57,387 bases of DNA. It comes from Trichlorobacter thiogenes (GTDB lineage Bacteria; Desulfobacterota; Desulfuromonadia; Geobacterales; Pseudopelobacteraceae). Location: the NCBI RefSeq assembly GCF_900167465.1, contig NZ_FUWR01000020.1, forward strand, positions 1-57,387, written 5' to 3'. The translations under genes and the position numbers were made by a program. Positions 55,994 to 57,387 of this stretch are shown one piece after another. Numbering within the stretch: the first letter of the stretch is position 1; each line of letters opens with the position of its first letter. The notes beneath the pieces are model-generated. The model saw only the letters and a list, made by a program, of their open reading frames with translations, was not told the origin of the DNA and did not search any database.

Positions 55994-57003
55994 CACTGCC
56001 AGCCTTTCCGGGCATTGCCCAGCACCAGCATAAAAAACGGAATCCCCACCAGGGCGGTGACAATCCCGATCGGCAGTTCAAAGGCAAAGGCCAGCCGGGT
56101 CACGTCATCCACCACAATCAGGTACCCGGCACCCAGCAGAGCCGACACCGGCAGCAGGGTGGTGTTATCCGGCCCCACCAGCATCCGGGCAATATGGGGG
56201 ATAATCAGCCCAACCCAGCCCACAGCACCGGCAATCACCACGGTCAGGGCGCTGATCAGGGTTGCGGCGGTGATCACCAGCAGCCTGACCTGTTGTACGT
56301 TGATCCCCAGTGCTGCGGCCTCTTCATCCCCCATGCTGAGCACATTAAGTTTACGGGCCGATAGCATCAGAATGCCCAGCCCCAGACAGATCGGCAGGCT
56401 GACCCGCAACACCGTGGTCCGGTCTGCCAGGGAGAGGTTTCCCATCAGCCAGTAAACAATGGCAGGCAGCTGGTTGTAGGGATCAGCCAGATACTTGACC
56501 AACGACAACAGTGCTGCAAAGAGCGCCCCGCTGATCACCCCGCCCAGCACCAGCATGATGGTGCCGCTGATCCGGTAGACCCTGGCCAGCCCCACCGCCA
56601 CCAGCACCGCTGCCACGCCACCCAGAAAGCTGGCCAGCTGCACCTCGTACCAGTTTTTGAAAAAGACCATCCCCAGTGCTGCACCAAAGGAAGCACCGGA
56701 CAGCACCCCCAGCAAACTTGGGGAGACCAGCGGGTTCACAAACATAGCCTGATATGCAGCGCCGGAGGTTGCCAGGGCAGCCCCGATCAGGGCGGCAGCC
56801 AGAATGCGCGGCAACCGGATCTCCAGTAGCAGGTTGCGCAGCAGCTCCATCCGTTCTGTTGGCAGTGCCGTACCGCCAAACCACTCCTGGCGGAAGAAAC
56901 TGCTGATCTCTGCCAGCTGCAGCGGGTATTTACCCAGACAGAGCGAGACCACCATGATGGCCAGCAGCCCCACCAGGGAAAGGAGTAACGGCAATGGTTT
57001 CAT
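55993..57003 (-). CDS. FecCD-family ABC transporter permease
   Basis: A 336-residue permease with about ten helices, chosen to start at the ATG at 57003 (MKPLPLLLSL) behind AGGAG; the frame is open further 5' without homology. Typical FecCD blocks are AAALIGAALATSGAAYQAMFVNPLVSPSLLGVLSGASFGAALG and GAVGWVGLIIPHIARMLVGPDNTTLLPVSALLGA. It forms a dimer that takes substrate from a FecB-type protein. The gene begins only ~70 bases from the end of an IS110-family transposase gene transcribed the same way. Confidence 0.9.
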   Translation of the reverse strand: MKPLPLLLSLVGLLAIMVVSLCLGKYPLQLAEISSFFRQEWFGGTALPTERMELLRNLLLEIRLPRILAAALIGAALATSGAAYQAMFVNPLVSPSLLGVLSGASFGAALGMVFFKNWYEVQLASFLGGVAAVLVAVGLARVYRISGTIMLVLGGVISGALFAALLSLVKYLADPYNQLPAIVYWLMGNLSLADRTTVLRVSLPICLGLGILMLSARKLNVLSMGDEEAAALGINVQQVRLLVITAATLISALTVVIAGAVGWVGLIIPHIARMLVGPDNTTLLPVSALLGAGYLIVVDDVTRLAFAFELPIGIVTALVGIPFFMLVLGNARKGWQ

Positions 57004-57073
57004 CGACTCTCCTGTTTTAATTCCATAAAAACTTTGCCACAGAGCAACTGTGTTCTCTGTCAAGTAGTAACAT

Positions 57074-57387
<314 letters not shown>

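Overview
The window looks like a chromosomal segment of a Geobacter/Trichlorobacter-like member of the Desulfuromonadia. This is an inference from gene content: the futalosine route to menaquinone (mqnB), GTP cyclohydrolase IB, several sigma-54 activators and -24/-12 promoters, TIGR03960-type radical SAM next to rng, CsgG-like lipoproteins and a complete Fe-only nitrogenase locus. The species cannot be fixed from sequence alone. Both edges cut through insertion sequences (ISL3 on the left, IS110 on the right).

Layout. 1-3.5 kb: ISL3 transposase tail, O-antigen ligase, CapD/FlaA1-type nucleotide-sugar dehydratase. 3.6-8.6 kb: a small exported Lys/Ala-rich protein behind a sigma-54 promoter, a B-family DNA polymerase homologue that has lost its catalytic motifs, peroxiredoxin, cardiolipin synthase and a Rieske protein. 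8.7-10.8 kb: the PII-amtB operon behind a sigma-54 promoter and a leader terminator. 10.9-15.1 kb: tRNA-Leu(CAG), radical SAM-DUF2344 protein, ribonuclease G. 15.2-17.9 kb: a ribbon-helix-helix regulator and a sigma-54 activator whose sensor is an [FeFe]-hydrogenase-like iron-sulfur protein. 18-21.6 kb: glcD-membrane protein-maf-yggS-DUF4124. 21.6-28.8 kb (minus strand): aminotransferase, CsgG-WD40, CsgG, FlgT-like, engB, folE2, mqnB. 28.9-30.6 kb: thermonuclease and potassium channel. 30.6-35.7 kb (minus): modC-modB-modA-modA2-modD and modE.

36-42.3 kb carries anfHDGK-anfO plus a gamma-glutamylcyclotransferase-fold protein and a PPOX-fold protein, behind a sigma-54 promoter. A horizontally mobile-looking patch (rhuM with overlapping open-frame remnants) separates it from a convergent minus-strand operon nifH-nifX-anfA-draT (47.6-43.8 kb). 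47.8-57.0 kb is a minus-strand metal or metallophore uptake and handling island: FecC/D-type permease, FecE-type ATPase, a cytosolic substrate-binding-like protein, a TonB-dependent receptor, a second cytosolic substrate-binding-like protein, a G3E GTPase with Cys pairs, an ABC ATPase with no permease, and a FecB-type binding protein.

How it fits together. Two ModE operators with the same geometry (CGTTAT-N12-ATAACG) lie in the window. One is in front of modD and the modA/B/C genes. The other covers a sigma-70-like promoter in front of nifH-nifX-anfA-draT. With modE encoded beside them, the simplest model is that molybdate-loaded ModE shuts off both the molybdate transporter and AnfA synthesis. 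When Mo is scarce AnfA is made and activates the -24/-12 promoter of anfHDGKO. DraT would switch the reductases off in response to ammonium or energy state. PII and AmtB supply the ammonium signal. The adjoining TonB/ABC island may supply iron or another metal. The most original item is that island: its combination of two signal-peptide-less binding-protein homologues, a G3E GTPase and an orphan ABC ATPase is not a pathway I can name.
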